Shown here: piece by piece, positions 1 through 7,991 of the stretch | How positions within the stretch are numbered: position 1 is the stretch's first letter | How the letters are laid out: the number at the start of each line of letters is the position of its first letter | NCBI RefSeq assembly: GCF_004119495.1 | Contig: NZ_NRQU01000013.1 | Location: 24,676-88,675 of the forward strand | Direction: 5' to 3' | Length of the DNA: 64,000 bases | Source: Flavobacterium sp. YO12 | GTDB taxonomy: Bacteria; Bacteroidota; Bacteroidia; Flavobacteriales; Flavobacteriaceae | Made by a program: the position numbers and the translations under genes | Notes under the pieces: generated by a model | Database searches by the model: none | The model's input: the letters and a program-made list of their open reading frames with translations, nothing else | Told to the model about the DNA's origin: nothing

Positions 1-1093
1 TTGCTAATGTTGCTAATGGAATTTTATTCAAAATAGTAGGAATCGATAAAACACTTATCAATAACAATACACCGTGAATAATAGCCGACATTTTTGATTT
101 TGCTCCTGCGTTATTATTTGCAGAAGATCTCACTACTACAGAAGTCATTGGTAAACCTCCTAAAAGTGAACTCACAATATTACCAATACCTTGCGCTCTA
201 AGCTCAACATTTGTATTAGTATAACGTTTTTGAACATCCATTCTGTCTGCAGCCTCAATACATAAAAGTGTCTCAATAGAAGCTACAATGGCAATTGTAA
301 TAGCAACTACCCAAACTTGAGGATTTGTAACCGCAGCAAAATTTGGTGTAATTAAAATAGATTTAAATTCGTCAAAAGATTTTGGAACTGGCAATGAAAC
401 CAAATGTTCTTTTGCAATCGCCAATGAGCTTCCTGAAGAAACAAAAAATTCATTTAAAACTACTCCTAAGACAACAGCAACAAGCGCACCTGGAACTAAC
501 TTTAATTTCTTTAAAAAAGGAACTTTATCCCAAGAAATTAAAATTGCAAGAGAGACAAGCGAAATTACCACTGCCCCTAAGTGAATGTGATTAACTACAT
601 CAAACAGAAATGAAAATGAATTACTTCCGTCATTTTGAACAAAAGCCTGATCACCTTCAAAATCTGCATCGTAACCAAATGCGTGAGGTAATTGTTTTAA
701 AATAATGATAATTCCAATACCTGCCAACATTCCTTCAATAACATTTGTTGGAAAATAATTGGAGATACTTCCGGCTTTTAAAAACCCTAATGCTAATTGA
801 ATTAGTCCTGCAATAAAAACAGACATCAAAAACACATCAAAAGCACCTAAATCAGTAATCGCGGTTAAAATAATAGCTGTTAGTCCGGCTGCTGGTCCTG
901 AAACGCTGATATGCGACTGGCTCAAATAACCAACCACTATACCACCAATAACACCTGCAATAATTCCAGAAAATAAAGGCGCTCCAGAAGCCATTGCAAT
1001 ACCTAAACACAACGGAAGAGCGACCAAGAAAACCACTAAACCTGAAGCAAAGTCAGACTTAAGGTTGGCAAAAAGATTAATTTTTTTTGTCAT
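1..1093 (-). CDS. SulP family inorganic anion transporter (C-terminus beyond window)
   Basis: The reverse strand translates from an ATG at 1093 without a stop to the window edge, giving about 364 residues. The N-terminus (MTKKINLFANLKSDFASG) leads into a hydrophobic multi-helix protein with the SulP-like segments ALPLCLGIAMASGAPLFSG and SVSGPAAGLTAII, and later ETLLCIEAADRMD, which fits the SulP/SLC26 transport domain. These are inner-membrane anion carriers (sulfate, bicarbonate or other anions); the substrate cannot be told here. In Bacteroidota such genes often sit beside carbonic anhydrase and may carry bicarbonate, but the neighbour that would show this lies outside the window. The C-terminal STAS domain, if present, is also off the edge. 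Confidence 0.92.
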   Translation of the reverse strand, partial: MTKKINLFANLKSDFASGLVVFLVALPLCLGIAMASGAPLFSGIIAGVIGGIVVGYLSQSHISVSGPAAGLTAIILTAITDLGAFDVFLMSVFIAGLIQLALGFLKAGSISNYFPTNVIEGMLAGIGIIIILKQLPHAFGYDADFEGDQAFVQNDGSNSFSFLFDVVNHIHLGAVVISLVSLAILISWDKVPFLKKLKLVPGALVAVVLGVVLNEFFVSSGSSLAIAKEHLVSLPVPKSFDEFKSILITPNFAAVTNPQVWVVAITIAIVASIETLLCIEAADRMDVQKRYTNTNVELRAQGIGNIVSSLLGGLPMTSVVVRSSANNNAGAKSKMSAIIHGVLLLISVLSIPTILNKIPLATLA

Positions 1094-1175
1094 AATACAA
1101 TACTAAATAAATTATTCATCAAAGTTTTACCGCATTTAATCAAAAATGCAGTTAGTTCAAAATAAATCGGAAGTA

Positions 1176-1460
1176 TTATGCCAAGTTGGGAGGTGGAGCA
1201 AAAATGCTCGGAGAAATATTGTCTAGTTTTACAATATTTTCAGACGCAATCGTCTTTTTTTCAATATAAACAGGCATAACAACTTCGTGTTGAAGTATTG
1301 CTGGATATACAGCAGCCTTAAGTTCTTTATGAGAATGCTCTTCTTCAGAAAAACTGAAAAATATAGACGTATCCGTGCTTTTCTTCATCACCGTAATAAT
1401 TGTAGGGGTAGATAAGAAAGCAATGAATATGAATAATAATATGCGAGCAACTAATTTCAT
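1176..1460 (-). CDS. Small secreted or membrane-anchored protein, unknown function
   Basis: I do not recognise a family. The 94-residue product starts with a hydrophobic segment (KLVARILLFIFIAFLSTPTII) that could be a signal peptide or anchor. A polar region with EEEHSHKE follows, and the C-terminus is proline-rich (SPSIFAPPPNLA). I chose the ATG at 1460 because it puts the basic residue directly before the hydrophobic stretch; an in-frame ATG at 1484 would add eight residues. It lies upstream of the SulP gene on the same strand with an 82-base gap, so the two may be co-transcribed. Coding status rests on the open frame, signal-like N-terminus and gene spacing. Confidence 0.6.
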   Translation of the reverse strand: MKLVARILLFIFIAFLSTPTIITVMKKSTDTSIFFSFSEEEHSHKELKAAVYPAILQHEVVMPVYIEKKTIASENIVKLDNISPSIFAPPPNLA

Positions 1461-1533
1461 TCCAGCAAAAATAACGTTATACAAACAAAATCAAAGCATC
1501 CAATCAAAATTTTCATAGAAATTTAACATTCAT

Positions 1534-1568
1534 AAAAAAGGCAGAATGGGTAACCTACTCATTCTGCC
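1534..1568 (-). terminator. Rho-independent terminator after dps
   Basis: Inverted repeat GGCAGAATG (1540-1548) and CATTCTGCC (1560-1568). On the minus strand it is followed by a T tract (1534-1539), placed about 25 bases past the dps stop. Confidence 0.8.
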
Positions 1569-1593
1569 TCTTAATTTACTAACAAACAAGTTA

Positions 1594-2073
1594 TTATAAC
1601 TCTTCATCAAGCCAAGCATTCATCATCCAGATCGTTTTTTCCTGCTCTGCAATAAAATCACTCATCATCGAATTCGTACCTTCATCGTTAATTTCTGCAG
1701 ATTTATTCAAGATTTCACGTTCAATTTTTAGCAAATCCGATAAAGAACTCACAATTAAATGAACTGCTTTCTCATCATTTGATATATTTTTCCCAACAGT
1801 TAATTTGTTATTTTTAATATAATCCTCAAATGTATGTAAAGGTGTTCCTCCAATTGTCAAAACTCTTTCGGCGATCATATCAATTTTTAATTGTGAATCT
1901 GTATACAATTCTTCGAACTTAACATGCAGATCAAAAAAACGCTTTCCTCTAATATTCCAATGAATTCCTCTTAGATTTTGATAATAAACTTGAAAATTTG
2001 ACAATAGAACATTTAGTTCTTTTACTAATAACTCTGATTCTTTTACTGGAAGTCCTAAAATATTTGTTTTCAT
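1594..2073 (-). CDS. dps: Dps family DNA-binding ferritin-like protein
   Basis: Dps proteins form dodecamers that oxidise and store ferrous iron using hydrogen peroxide and can coat DNA, protecting starved or oxidatively stressed cells. Counting from the ATG at 2073, the intersubunit ferroxidase residues are visible as H38, H50, D65 and E69, with the family spacing of 12, 15 and 4 residues (contexts GIHWNIRG, FDLHVKFEE, KIDMIAER). The 159-residue length is normal. I preferred this start over an ATG at 2082 because MKTNILGLPV is a typical flavobacterial Dps start. The gene is divergent from oxyR across a roughly 110-base shared region, so peroxide control through OxyR is likely but not shown. 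Confidence 0.95.
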   Translation of the reverse strand: MKTNILGLPVKESELLVKELNVLLSNFQVYYQNLRGIHWNIRGKRFFDLHVKFEELYTDSQLKIDMIAERVLTIGGTPLHTFEDYIKNNKLTVGKNISNDEKAVHLIVSSLSDLLKIEREILNKSAEINDEGTNSMMSDFIAEQEKTIWMMNAWLDEEL

Positions 2074-2102
2074 AATTTTCATTTTTTATAATGAGTTTAC
2101 TA

Positions 2103-2110
2103 CAAATTTA
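2103..2110 (-). promoter_or_regulatory. -7 promoter element for dps
   Basis: On the minus strand this reads TAAATTTG, an exact match to the Bacteroidota TAnnTTTG element, 29 bases upstream of the chosen dps start. No clear -33 element is seen, which is common in this phylum and may reflect activator dependence. Confidence 0.55.
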
Positions 2111-2154
2111 AGCTAACTTCTTCAAAAAAAACATAAAAAAAAATTATATTTAGT

Positions 2155-2162
2155 TATTTTTG
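2155..2162 (+). promoter_or_regulatory. -7 promoter element for oxyR
   Basis: TATTTTTG matches TAnnTTTG exactly and lies 20 bases before the oxyR ATG. It is back to back with the dps element in the same intergenic region. Confidence 0.55.
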
Positions 2163-2182
2163 CATCAAAAAATTCTATTAAA

Positions 2183-3124
2183 ATGACGATAACTCAATTA
2201 CAATATGTATTAGCCGTTGCAGAGCATAAAAATTTTACGCTTGCTGCTGAAAAATGCTTTGTGACTCAGCCTACTTTAAGTATGCAGATCCAAAAAATTG
2301 AAGAAGAACTAAATATTTTAATATTCGACCGAAGTAAAAAACCTATTCAGCTTACAGATATTGGACAAAAGATCGTAAACCAAGCAAAGAATATTGTAAA
2401 CGAAGCTGACCGAATTAAAGATATTGTTGAGCAGCAAAAAGGTTTTATTGGCGGAGAATTTCGACTAGGAATTATCCCAACCATTATGCCGACTCTTTTA
2501 CCTATGTTTTTAAATAACTTCATTAAGAAATATCCAAAAGTTAAACTTTTAATTGAAGAGCTTAATACGGATGAAATTATTGTAAAATTAAAAAACGGTC
2601 ATTTGGATGCTGCTATTGCAGCAACTCCGCTTGAAGATGAAAAAATAAAAGAGATCGTCTTATACTTTGAGCCATTTGTAGCCTATATTCCAGAACATCA
2701 CAGCAGTTTTCAAAAAGAAGAAATCGAAGTTGCTGATTTAAACATCAATGAAATTTTACTTTTACAAGACGGACATTGTTTTAGAGATGGAATTTTGAAT
2801 TTATGCAAACACAGTGCTGATGCTGATCAAAATAATTTTCAAATTCAAAGCGGAAGTTTTGAAACTTTGATAAAACTAGCCGACGAAGGTTTGGGTACAA
2901 CACTACTTCCGTATTTGCACACTTTAGATTTAAAAGAATCCGACAAACTGAAACTACGAAATTTTAAGGAACCAAAACCTGCTCGCGAAGTAAGTTTAAT
3001 TTACCCGAAGAGCGAATTAAAAATGCAAATTATTGATGCACTTAGATCAACAATTGCCGGCGTCGTAAAAGGAGCCATTGTTTTTCAAAACGTGCAAATC
3101 ATCAGTCCGCTGCAAAAGAAATAA
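2183..3124 (+). CDS. oxyR: LysR-family peroxide sensor OxyR
   Basis: This is a cytoplasmic LysR-type regulator. Residues 1-60 form the winged helix-turn-helix (FTLAAEKCFVTQPTLSMQIQ) and residues 90 onward the substrate-binding-like domain. The redox cysteines characteristic of OxyR are present as C199 and C208 in QDGHCFRDGILNLC, matching both the motif and the residue numbers of E. coli OxyR. That separates it from generic LysR proteins. In known OxyR these cysteines form a disulfide on peroxide exposure and switch on antioxidant genes. The divergent dps gene is the obvious candidate target. Length (313 residues) is normal. Confidence 0.94.
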   Translation: MTITQLQYVLAVAEHKNFTLAAEKCFVTQPTLSMQIQKIEEELNILIFDRSKKPIQLTDIGQKIVNQAKNIVNEADRIKDIVEQQKGFIGGEFRLGIIPTIMPTLLPMFLNNFIKKYPKVKLLIEELNTDEIIVKLKNGHLDAAIAATPLEDEKIKEIVLYFEPFVAYIPEHHSSFQKEEIEVADLNINEILLLQDGHCFRDGILNLCKHSADADQNNFQIQSGSFETLIKLADEGLGTTLLPYLHTLDLKESDKLKLRNFKEPKPAREVSLIYPKSELKMQIIDALRSTIAGVVKGAIVFQNVQIISPLQKK

Positions 3125-3130
3125 AAATAA

Positions 3131-3156
3131 AAAAGGAGCCAATTTCGGCTCCTTTT
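3131..3156. terminator. Bidirectional terminator between oxyR and a convergent small gene
   Basis: AAAAGGAGCC (3131-3140) pairs with GGCTCCTTTT (3147-3156), with T-rich sequence on the oxyR side and an A run that becomes T-rich on the other strand. It sits between two convergent stops. Confidence 0.8.
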
Positions 3157-3159
3157 CTT

Positions 3160-3357
3160 TTATACTTTAATTAGTAGTAGACTTTGTTTTAGTTCTGGTT
3201 TTTCAATTATAAAATTTAATAACCATTCTTGCAATTGTTCCATTTCGTATGGCAACAGTGTTTTGATAGCTTTTTCTAGTTCTTTACAGAAAAGTATCGG
3301 ATCGAAACTTACTCTTTCAAGTATTGATTTCGTGTAATCAAACATTATTTTTGACAT
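3160..3357 (-). CDS. Small conserved-type protein of unknown function
   Basis: The product is 65 residues, predicted cytoplasmic and mostly helical, with no signal peptide. The pattern FDYTKSILERVSFDPILFCKELEKAIKTLL followed by a Glu/Leu-rich helix is familiar to me from short hypothetical proteins in many Flavobacteriia, but no function is known to me. A TAAATTTG promoter element lies about 47 bases upstream and a terminator directly downstream, which supports an independent gene. The start could also be the ATG at 3345 (MFDYTK). Confidence 0.65.
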   Translation of the reverse strand: MSKIMFDYTKSILERVSFDPILFCKELEKAIKTLLPYEMEQLQEWLLNFIIEKPELKQSLLLIKV

Positions 3358-3403
3358 AATAAAATAAGATTTTCGGGGGTTATCTATTATTTTAAACTCG
3401 AGC

Positions 3404-3411
3404 CAAATTTA
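3404..3411 (-). promoter_or_regulatory. -7 promoter element for the 65-residue protein
   Basis: The minus strand reads TAAATTTG (exact TAnnTTTG), 47 bases upstream of the small reading frame that ends at 3160. Confidence 0.5.
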
Positions 3412-3523
3412 AGCAAATATCATTCATAAAGACAATTTTTAACTTATTTTTTTAAAAACTTTAGCAGCGAATACGTTTTCTTACTACACATAAATCAATA
3501 TAGAATCGTTCTAAACAACTCAT

Positions 3524-4198
3524 TTAAACCTTTTTAAAAGCTCGAAACATTTCTCTTTTACCAGGAGGTCCTGTTAATTTTTCAACAGTAAAACCAACCT
3601 CAATCATGCTCCTTTTAACAACTCCTCGAGCGGCGTATGTAACAAGAACGCCATTTGGCTTTAAACTATTGTACATTTTCTGAAAAATGGCTGTACTCCA
3701 AAGCTCTGGCTGCACTCTATATCCGAAGGCATCAAAATAAATCAAATCAAAAATTTCTAAATCGTCGATTTCATCAAAAAATTGTTTTCTTTTAGTTAAC
3801 GAAAATCTTGAGTTAATTTTCACTTCTTCATTCCACTCGCTTTCATGCATTTTTTTAAATACTTCCGAAAAACCTTCTGCCTCTAATTCTTCAACATAAT
3901 TCATTGCCAAAACTTCACTTGCAGCAATCGGATATGCTTCTACTCCAACATAATTAATATGCTGCTGTTTCTGTTCTGATTCTAAAAAAGTAATAAAAGT
4001 ATTTAAACCAGTTCCAAAACCAATTTCAAGAATAGAAACCGGATTACTTTCAAATAACGACAACCCATTTTTTATAAACACGTGTTTTGCTTCTTGAATA
4101 GCACCATGTTTAGAATGGTAACTTTCGTTCCATTCTTCCAAATGAATTGTTGTTGAACCATCTAGCGTTTTAATTATTTCTCTTTTCACTATTTTCAA
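3524..4198 (-). CDS. mnmD: tRNA U34 5-aminomethyl methyltransferase (MnmD/MnmC1 type)
   Basis: This matches the stand-alone equivalent of the methyltransferase half of MnmC. That enzyme uses SAM to methylate the 5-aminomethyl group on 2-thiouridine 34 of certain tRNAs, the last step of wobble modification. Visible features are the N-terminal LDGSTTIHLEEWNESYHSKHGA block typical of the family, the SAM-binding loop LEIGFGTGLNTF, the IYFDAFG motif and a C-terminal TGPPGKREMFRA block. At 224 residues the FAD-dependent oxidase half of MnmC is absent, as is usual for MnmD. It has its own promoter element and no operon partners. Confidence 0.88.
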   Translation of the reverse strand: MKIVKREIIKTLDGSTTIHLEEWNESYHSKHGAIQEAKHVFIKNGLSLFESNPVSILEIGFGTGLNTFITFLESEQKQQHINYVGVEAYPIAASEVLAMNYVEELEAEGFSEVFKKMHESEWNEEVKINSRFSLTKRKQFFDEIDDLEIFDLIYFDAFGYRVQPELWSTAIFQKMYNSLKPNGVLVTYAARGVVKRSMIEVGFTVEKLTGPPGKREMFRAFKKV

Positions 4199-4242
4199 AT
4201 TTTACAATGCCTTTACATTGATTTATAGTTCATTTTCTCAGT

Positions 4243-4250
4243 CAAAATTA
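4243..4250 (-). promoter_or_regulatory. -7 promoter element for mnmD
   Basis: The minus strand reads TAATTTTG (exact TAnnTTTG), 44 bases upstream of the mnmD start. It lies in the 301-base gap shared with the divergent ilvE, which holds no other recognisable gene. Confidence 0.5.
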
Positions 4251-4405
4251 GTCAAAACAAATGCGTAAAGCCTTAAAAAAAGACACTTTTTTCATAAAAT
4301 CTTTATAAAACTTCGCTAAAATTTTAGGTTTATTATAAGATAAACAAATCTCAGTCAAATACAGGAATTAATGCAGTTTTACTAAACAAATTATATATTT
4401 TTCCG

Positions 4406-4413
4406 TAATTTTG
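4406..4413 (+). promoter_or_regulatory. -7 promoter element for ilvE
   Basis: TAATTTTG (exact TAnnTTTG) lies 86 bases before the ilvE ATG, implying a leader of roughly 80 bases. I saw no leader peptide rich in Leu, Ile or Val codons in that leader. Confidence 0.55.
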
Positions 4414-4499
4414 CATTCAACAAAACCTATTCTTCATCAGATCATTACGTTAGATTTTCATTTGAAAGAATACAAATTAGATAAAAACTTTACATAATT

Positions 4500-5570
4500 A
4501 TGAGTACAACTCAAACAAGCAAAATTGAAATCAGAAAAGCTGAATCGTCTAAGATAAGCTCTGTAGACTTTGAAAACTTAAGCTTTGGTGCTGTATTTAC
4601 AGACCATTTATTAGAATGTGATTATAAAGACGGGAAATGGCAGACTCCGGTCATTAAGCCTTATGCTCCTATTTTAATGGATCCATCTTCTAAAGTCTTT
4701 CATTATGGACAAGCAATTTTTGAAGGAATGAAAGCTTACAAAGATGAAAATAATGATGTTTGGTTGTTTAGACCTGATGAAAACTACAAGCGTTTCAACA
4801 GTTCTGCTGTACGTATGGCAATGCCAGAAGTTCCGGAAGATGTATTTATGGAAGGTTTGAACGAATTATTAAAAATCGACCAAGAATGGATTCAAAGAGG
4901 AAATGGTGCAAGTATGTACATTCGTCCTTTTATGATCGCTACAGGACCTGGAGTAATTGCAAATCCATCTGACGAATATAAATTTATGATCTTACTTTCT
5001 CCTGCAAAATCTTACTATGGAGGTGAAGTAAAAGTAATTATTGCTGAACATTACAGTAGAGCTGCAAATGGTGGAATTGGTGCTGCAAAAGCAGCTGGAA
5101 ACTACGCCGCTCAGTTTTACCCAACTAACTTAGCAAACAAAGACGGTTTTCAACAAGTTATTTGGACTGACGATGCCACGCATACAAAATTAGAAGAAGC
5201 TGGAACAATGAACGTTTTCTTCAGAATTAATGATACTTTATTGACAGCTCCAACAAGCGAAAGAATTTTAGATGGTATTACTAGAAAAAGTTTAATTGCA
5301 ATGGCTGAAAAAGAAGGTTTAAATGTTGAAGTTCGTCCAGTAATTGTTTCTGAACTAGTTGAAGCTGCTAAAAACGGATCTTTAAAAGAAATTTTTGGAG
5401 CTGGTACTGCTGCAGTTATCAGTGTAATTAAAGGATTCTCATATAAAGGTGAATATTATGAAATGACTCCAGTAGAGAATTCATATGCTTCTTTCTTGAA
5501 AGAAAAACTAACAAGTCTTCAAAACAAACTTTCTGAAGATACTTACGGATGGACTGTTAAGGTTCAATAA
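4500..5570 (+). CDS. ilvE: Branched-chain amino acid aminotransferase
   Basis: This PLP enzyme of fold type IV transfers amino groups between leucine, isoleucine or valine and 2-oxoglutarate, the last step of branched-chain biosynthesis and the first of catabolism. The PLP lysine is K197 in GAAKAAGNYAAQ. HYGQAIFEGMKAY and LEEAGTMNVFF are the usual conserved blocks, followed by GAGTAAVISV. The 356-residue length fits the longer BCAT subgroup. It stands alone, with its own promoter and a strong terminator, away from other ilv genes. Confidence 0.95.
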   Translation: MSTTQTSKIEIRKAESSKISSVDFENLSFGAVFTDHLLECDYKDGKWQTPVIKPYAPILMDPSSKVFHYGQAIFEGMKAYKDENNDVWLFRPDENYKRFNSSAVRMAMPEVPEDVFMEGLNELLKIDQEWIQRGNGASMYIRPFMIATGPGVIANPSDEYKFMILLSPAKSYYGGEVKVIIAEHYSRAANGGIGAAKAAGNYAAQFYPTNLANKDGFQQVIWTDDATHTKLEEAGTMNVFFRINDTLLTAPTSERILDGITRKSLIAMAEKEGLNVEVRPVIVSELVEAAKNGSLKEIFGAGTAAVISVIKGFSYKGEYYEMTPVENSYASFLKEKLTSLQNKLSEDTYGWTVKVQ

Positions 5571-5590
5571 TCTAAAGAGATTTAAATATA

Positions 5591-5624
5591 AAAACCCGAC
5601 AGATTTTAAAACTTGTCGGGTTTT
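5591..5624 (+). terminator. Rho-independent terminator after ilvE
   Basis: The 11-bp stem AAAACCCGACA (5591-5601) and TGTCGGGTTTT (5614-5624) is about 20 bases past the ilvE stop and ends in a T run. Confidence 0.85.
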
Positions 5625-5691
5625 CTGTTATATATGATTTCTAAAATGTCTGGTAATTTTACCACAAAGCCCCTAAAGTTTAATCACAATC

Positions 5692-5795
5692 TTGTCATTT
5701 CGACGAAGGAGAAATCTTAGCAAGAAACTCCACATAGCAACTCGACAATTTTTGTCGAGCTACTCGCGAAGATTTCTCCTTCGTCGAAATGACAA
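5692..5795. repeat. Long intergenic inverted repeat with nested hairpin
   Basis: A perfect 27-bp inverted repeat (5692-5718 against 5769-5795) encloses a second hairpin, CTCGACAA (5741-5748) with TTGTCGAG (5752-5759). The inner and right-arm text (TTGTCGAG..CTCGCGAAGATT) recurs at about 21058-21081, so this is one member of a dispersed family. It fills much of the 317-base gap between ilvE and the MazG-like gene; no gene is seen in that gap. Confidence 0.85.
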
Positions 5796-5854
5796 AAATA
5801 ACGCAAAACTTTGCGAATTTTGCGTTTTTATAAGAACAGCAAAAAAACTTAACT

Positions 5855-5870
5855 CTCGATAGCTATCGGG
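5855..5870. repeat. Palindromic repeat CCCGATAGCTATCGGG, copy 1
   Basis: The sequence is CTCGATAGCTATCGGG, one mismatch from the 16-base palindrome that occurs exactly at 15673-15688 and nearly so at 20855 and 21130. It lies just past the stop of the minus-strand MazG-like gene. Confidence 0.75.
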
Positions 5871-5887
5871 ATTTCGTTTAATCTTCT

Positions 5888-6268
5888 TTACAGCAACTTC
5901 GAAAAATCAGGTTTAAAATAATTTGGCCCCTTCATTACTTTTCCGTCTTCACGATAAATCGGCTTCCCATCTTCTCCAAGTTTACTCATATTACTACGCT
6001 GAATTTCATCAAAAACAGCTTCAATTTTATCCTGCAAACCATGTTCAATAATTGTTCCGCACAAAATATACATCATATCACCAAGAGCATCAGCAATTTC
6101 AACTAAATCATTATTTTGAACCGCTTCAAGATATTCTTCATTTTCTTCTTTCATTAAATTATAACGAAGCAGTTTTTTAGTTTCTCCTAAATCAGCAATT
6201 GGAGTATGACTGTGACCTATTTTAAAAGCAGTATGAAATTCTGTAACTGCATCCAGTTGTTTCTTCAT
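5888..6268 (-). CDS. MazG-like nucleoside triphosphate pyrophosphohydrolase
   Basis: Enzymes of the all-alpha NTP-PPase superfamily (MazG, dUTPase-2, HisE-like) hydrolyse nucleoside triphosphates to monophosphate and pyrophosphate, often to clear abnormal nucleotides. The metal-binding pattern is visible as KEENEEYLEAV followed by EIADALGDMMYIL, the family's EExxE and ExxD helices. The protein has 126 residues and ends in a conserved-looking segment (GKVMKGPNYFKPD). Its true substrate cannot be told from sequence. A minus-strand promoter element lies 65 bases upstream. Confidence 0.82.
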   Translation of the reverse strand: MKKQLDAVTEFHTAFKIGHSHTPIADLGETKKLLRYNLMKEENEEYLEAVQNNDLVEIADALGDMMYILCGTIIEHGLQDKIEAVFDEIQRSNMSKLGEDGKPIYREDGKVMKGPNYFKPDFSKLL

Positions 6269-6323
6269 GTTTTTATTTGATTAAATGAAATGGCAAATTA
6301 GCAACAAATCGTATACAATTCTC

Positions 6324-6331
6324 TAAATTTG
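6324..6331 (+). promoter_or_regulatory. -7 promoter element for the 62-residue membrane protein
   Basis: TAAATTTG (exact TAnnTTTG), 20 bases before the ATG at 6352. It overlaps the region of an opposing minus-strand element at 6333-6340. Confidence 0.5.
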
Positions 6332-6332
6332 T

Positions 6333-6340
6333 CAAAAATA
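6333..6340 (-). promoter_or_regulatory. -7 promoter element for the MazG-like gene
   Basis: The minus strand reads TATTTTTG (exact TAnnTTTG), 64 bases upstream of the gene start at 6268. It is one base from the divergent element at 6324-6331, so the two promoters could exclude each other. Confidence 0.4.
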
Positions 6341-6351
6341 ATTTTTAAAGT

Positions 6352-6540
6352 ATGTTTAGTCAAGGACAATTAATTTTCGGACTCTGTTTTTTTATCGCTT
6401 TTGTAATCATAATGATTTTTGCTTATCGTAAAGATTTAGCACTGCATAAAGTTTTTTACAAAGGAAATTACAAAGTCCTTATTGCATTTCTTCTTTTTAT
6501 TGCGATTTTATTCGTGATTAAAGTCTTTCTAAAAAGATAA
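6352..6540 (+). CDS. Small inner-membrane protein, unknown function
   Basis: The 62 residues hold two hydrophobic segments (LIFGLCFFIAFVIIMIFAY and VLIAFLLFIAILFVIKVFL) joined by a basic loop (RKDLALHKVFYKGNYK), so a two-helix hairpin membrane protein is predicted. A matching promoter element sits 20 bases upstream. I know similar short proteins from flavobacterial genomes but not a function. Confidence 0.65.
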   Translation: MFSQGQLIFGLCFFIAFVIIMIFAYRKDLALHKVFYKGNYKVLIAFLLFIAILFVIKVFLKR

Positions 6541-6699
6541 GCCCAAAACTTAAACTTTCAAGAAAAGCACAATTTAACCTTTCCCAAATCGTTATTTTAT
6601 AAAATCCTGAAATTGGAAACAAAATTGAATCCAACTTTTATTTTTGTTATTAGTTTGGACTCGCAATAAAATTTATAACTTTACGCAAAACCTGCATCA

Positions 6700-7917
6700 A
6701 TGAAGATTCTAAAATATTTATTTCTTTTACTATTATTAAGTTTAGTCGCTCTAACCGTTTTTGTTGCTACCCAAAAAGGGATTTTTTCTGTTGAAAGAAG
6801 CAAAGTCATCAATTCGCCAAAAGCTACAGTCTATAATTATGTAAATGATTTTAGAAACTATGAAGATTTTGAATCTTGGTCTACAGAAGATCCATCAATA
6901 AAAATGACTTTTCCGAACAAAACCAGCGGAAATGGAGCATCATTTTACTGGTCAGGTGATGAAGGCAATGGAAATGCAATTACCTTAAAAACAAAAGAAG
7001 GTGAAAGTATTGAACAAAAGATGAAATACGACGGCACGGAAGCTGATGTAACTTGGACTTTTAAAGATACTTTGGCAGGTAAAACAAAAGTTACTTGGAA
7101 AGCAAAAGGAACTATGAGCTTTTTGTTTAAAATATACACGGCGCTAAATGGCGGTTCTGACAAAGTTATTGGAACTATTTACGAAAAAAGCCTCGCGAAT
7201 ATTGACAAGAATTTAGATTACGAAACAAAAACTTATGCTGTAGAAGTAAATGGAGTTGTAAAGAAAACTGAAACTCCTTATATCAAACAGACTTTTACAA
7301 GTGAAATTCAGAAAGTAAATAAAAATGCCAGAATTGTTATTCCGAAACTTATTCAGTTTAGCGAGACCAATGGTTTAACTGCAACTGGAAAACCGTTTAT
7401 TATTTATCATACTTACGACACTGCATCAGGATTGGCAAAAATTTCGATATGTCTTCCTATAAACAAAGAAATCTCAATTAGTTCTGGAAGTGATATTTTA
7501 TCAGGAAAACTAAATGGTTTTGATGCTGTAAAAACCACTTTAAAAGGTGATTATTCGCATACTAACGAAGCTATTTCAAAAACAACAGCATATATCAACA
7601 ATCAAAAGATAAAACCAGAATTAAGCTGGTCGCATCTTGAAGTTTTATCGATCAGTAAATTAGATATAAAAAGTCCATCTAAATTACTAACAGAGATTTA
7701 TTTCCCTATTATTCCTAAAATCGTTCCAGCGGCGCCTGTTAGTTCACCCGTTTATTCGTCTGAACCAGAAGAAGGTGTTGACACTGTTCGACCTGAAGCC
7801 GCAAAACCTGCAGTAACGAAACCTGCTACACCAAAGCCGGCAACTCCAAAACCTGCAACTCCAAAACCTGCAACACCACCAACACAAACTCAAGAAGAAG
7901 AGCAATCAGAATTTTAA
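6700..7917 (+). CDS. SRPBCC (START-like) domain protein with C-terminal KPATP repeats
   Basis: Residues 1-25 are a membrane anchor or signal (ILKYLFLLLLLSLVALTVFVA). About residues 30-165 match the polyketide cyclase/SRPBCC ligand-binding fold (VINSPKATVYNYVNDFRNYEDFESW). The middle region (residues 180-340) looks like a GyrI-type effector-binding domain, but weakly. The tail holds four exact KPATP units and an acidic end. The 405-residue fusion resembles flavobacterial SRPBCC membrane proteins. The ligand is unknown. It lies 74 bases upstream of an ECF sigma gene on the same strand, so linkage to that trio is possible but unproven. Confidence 0.75.
   Translation: MKILKYLFLLLLLSLVALTVFVATQKGIFSVERSKVINSPKATVYNYVNDFRNYEDFESWSTEDPSIKMTFPNKTSGNGASFYWSGDEGNGNAITLKTKEGESIEQKMKYDGTEADVTWTFKDTLAGKTKVTWKAKGTMSFLFKIYTALNGGSDKVIGTIYEKSLANIDKNLDYETKTYAVEVNGVVKKTETPYIKQTFTSEIQKVNKNARIVIPKLIQFSETNGLTATGKPFIIYHTYDTASGLAKISICLPINKEISISSGSDILSGKLNGFDAVKTTLKGDYSHTNEAISKTTAYINNQKIKPELSWSHLEVLSISKLDIKSPSKLLTEIYFPIIPKIVPAAPVSSPVYSSEPEEGVDTVRPEAAKPAVTKPATPKPATPKPATPKPATPPTQTQEEEQSEF
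7819..7878 (+). repeat. Four 15-bp tandem units coding KPATP
   Basis: Four in-frame 5-codon units within the SRPBCC gene differ only at synonymous third positions, such as AAG for AAA and ACA for ACT. The encoded proline-rich linker resembles cell-envelope spacer sequences. Confidence 0.85.
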
Positions 7918-7991
7918 ACTTTCGAAGGTCATTAAACCTTTTGTTTAAAATTCATTCTAACACTATATAAAGGTTTGATAAATCAAAAAGT

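Noticed and set aside
382..594. 70-residue plus-strand frame at the window start
   Set aside because: It is antisense to the SulP transporter gene, which has clear family motifs on the other strand.
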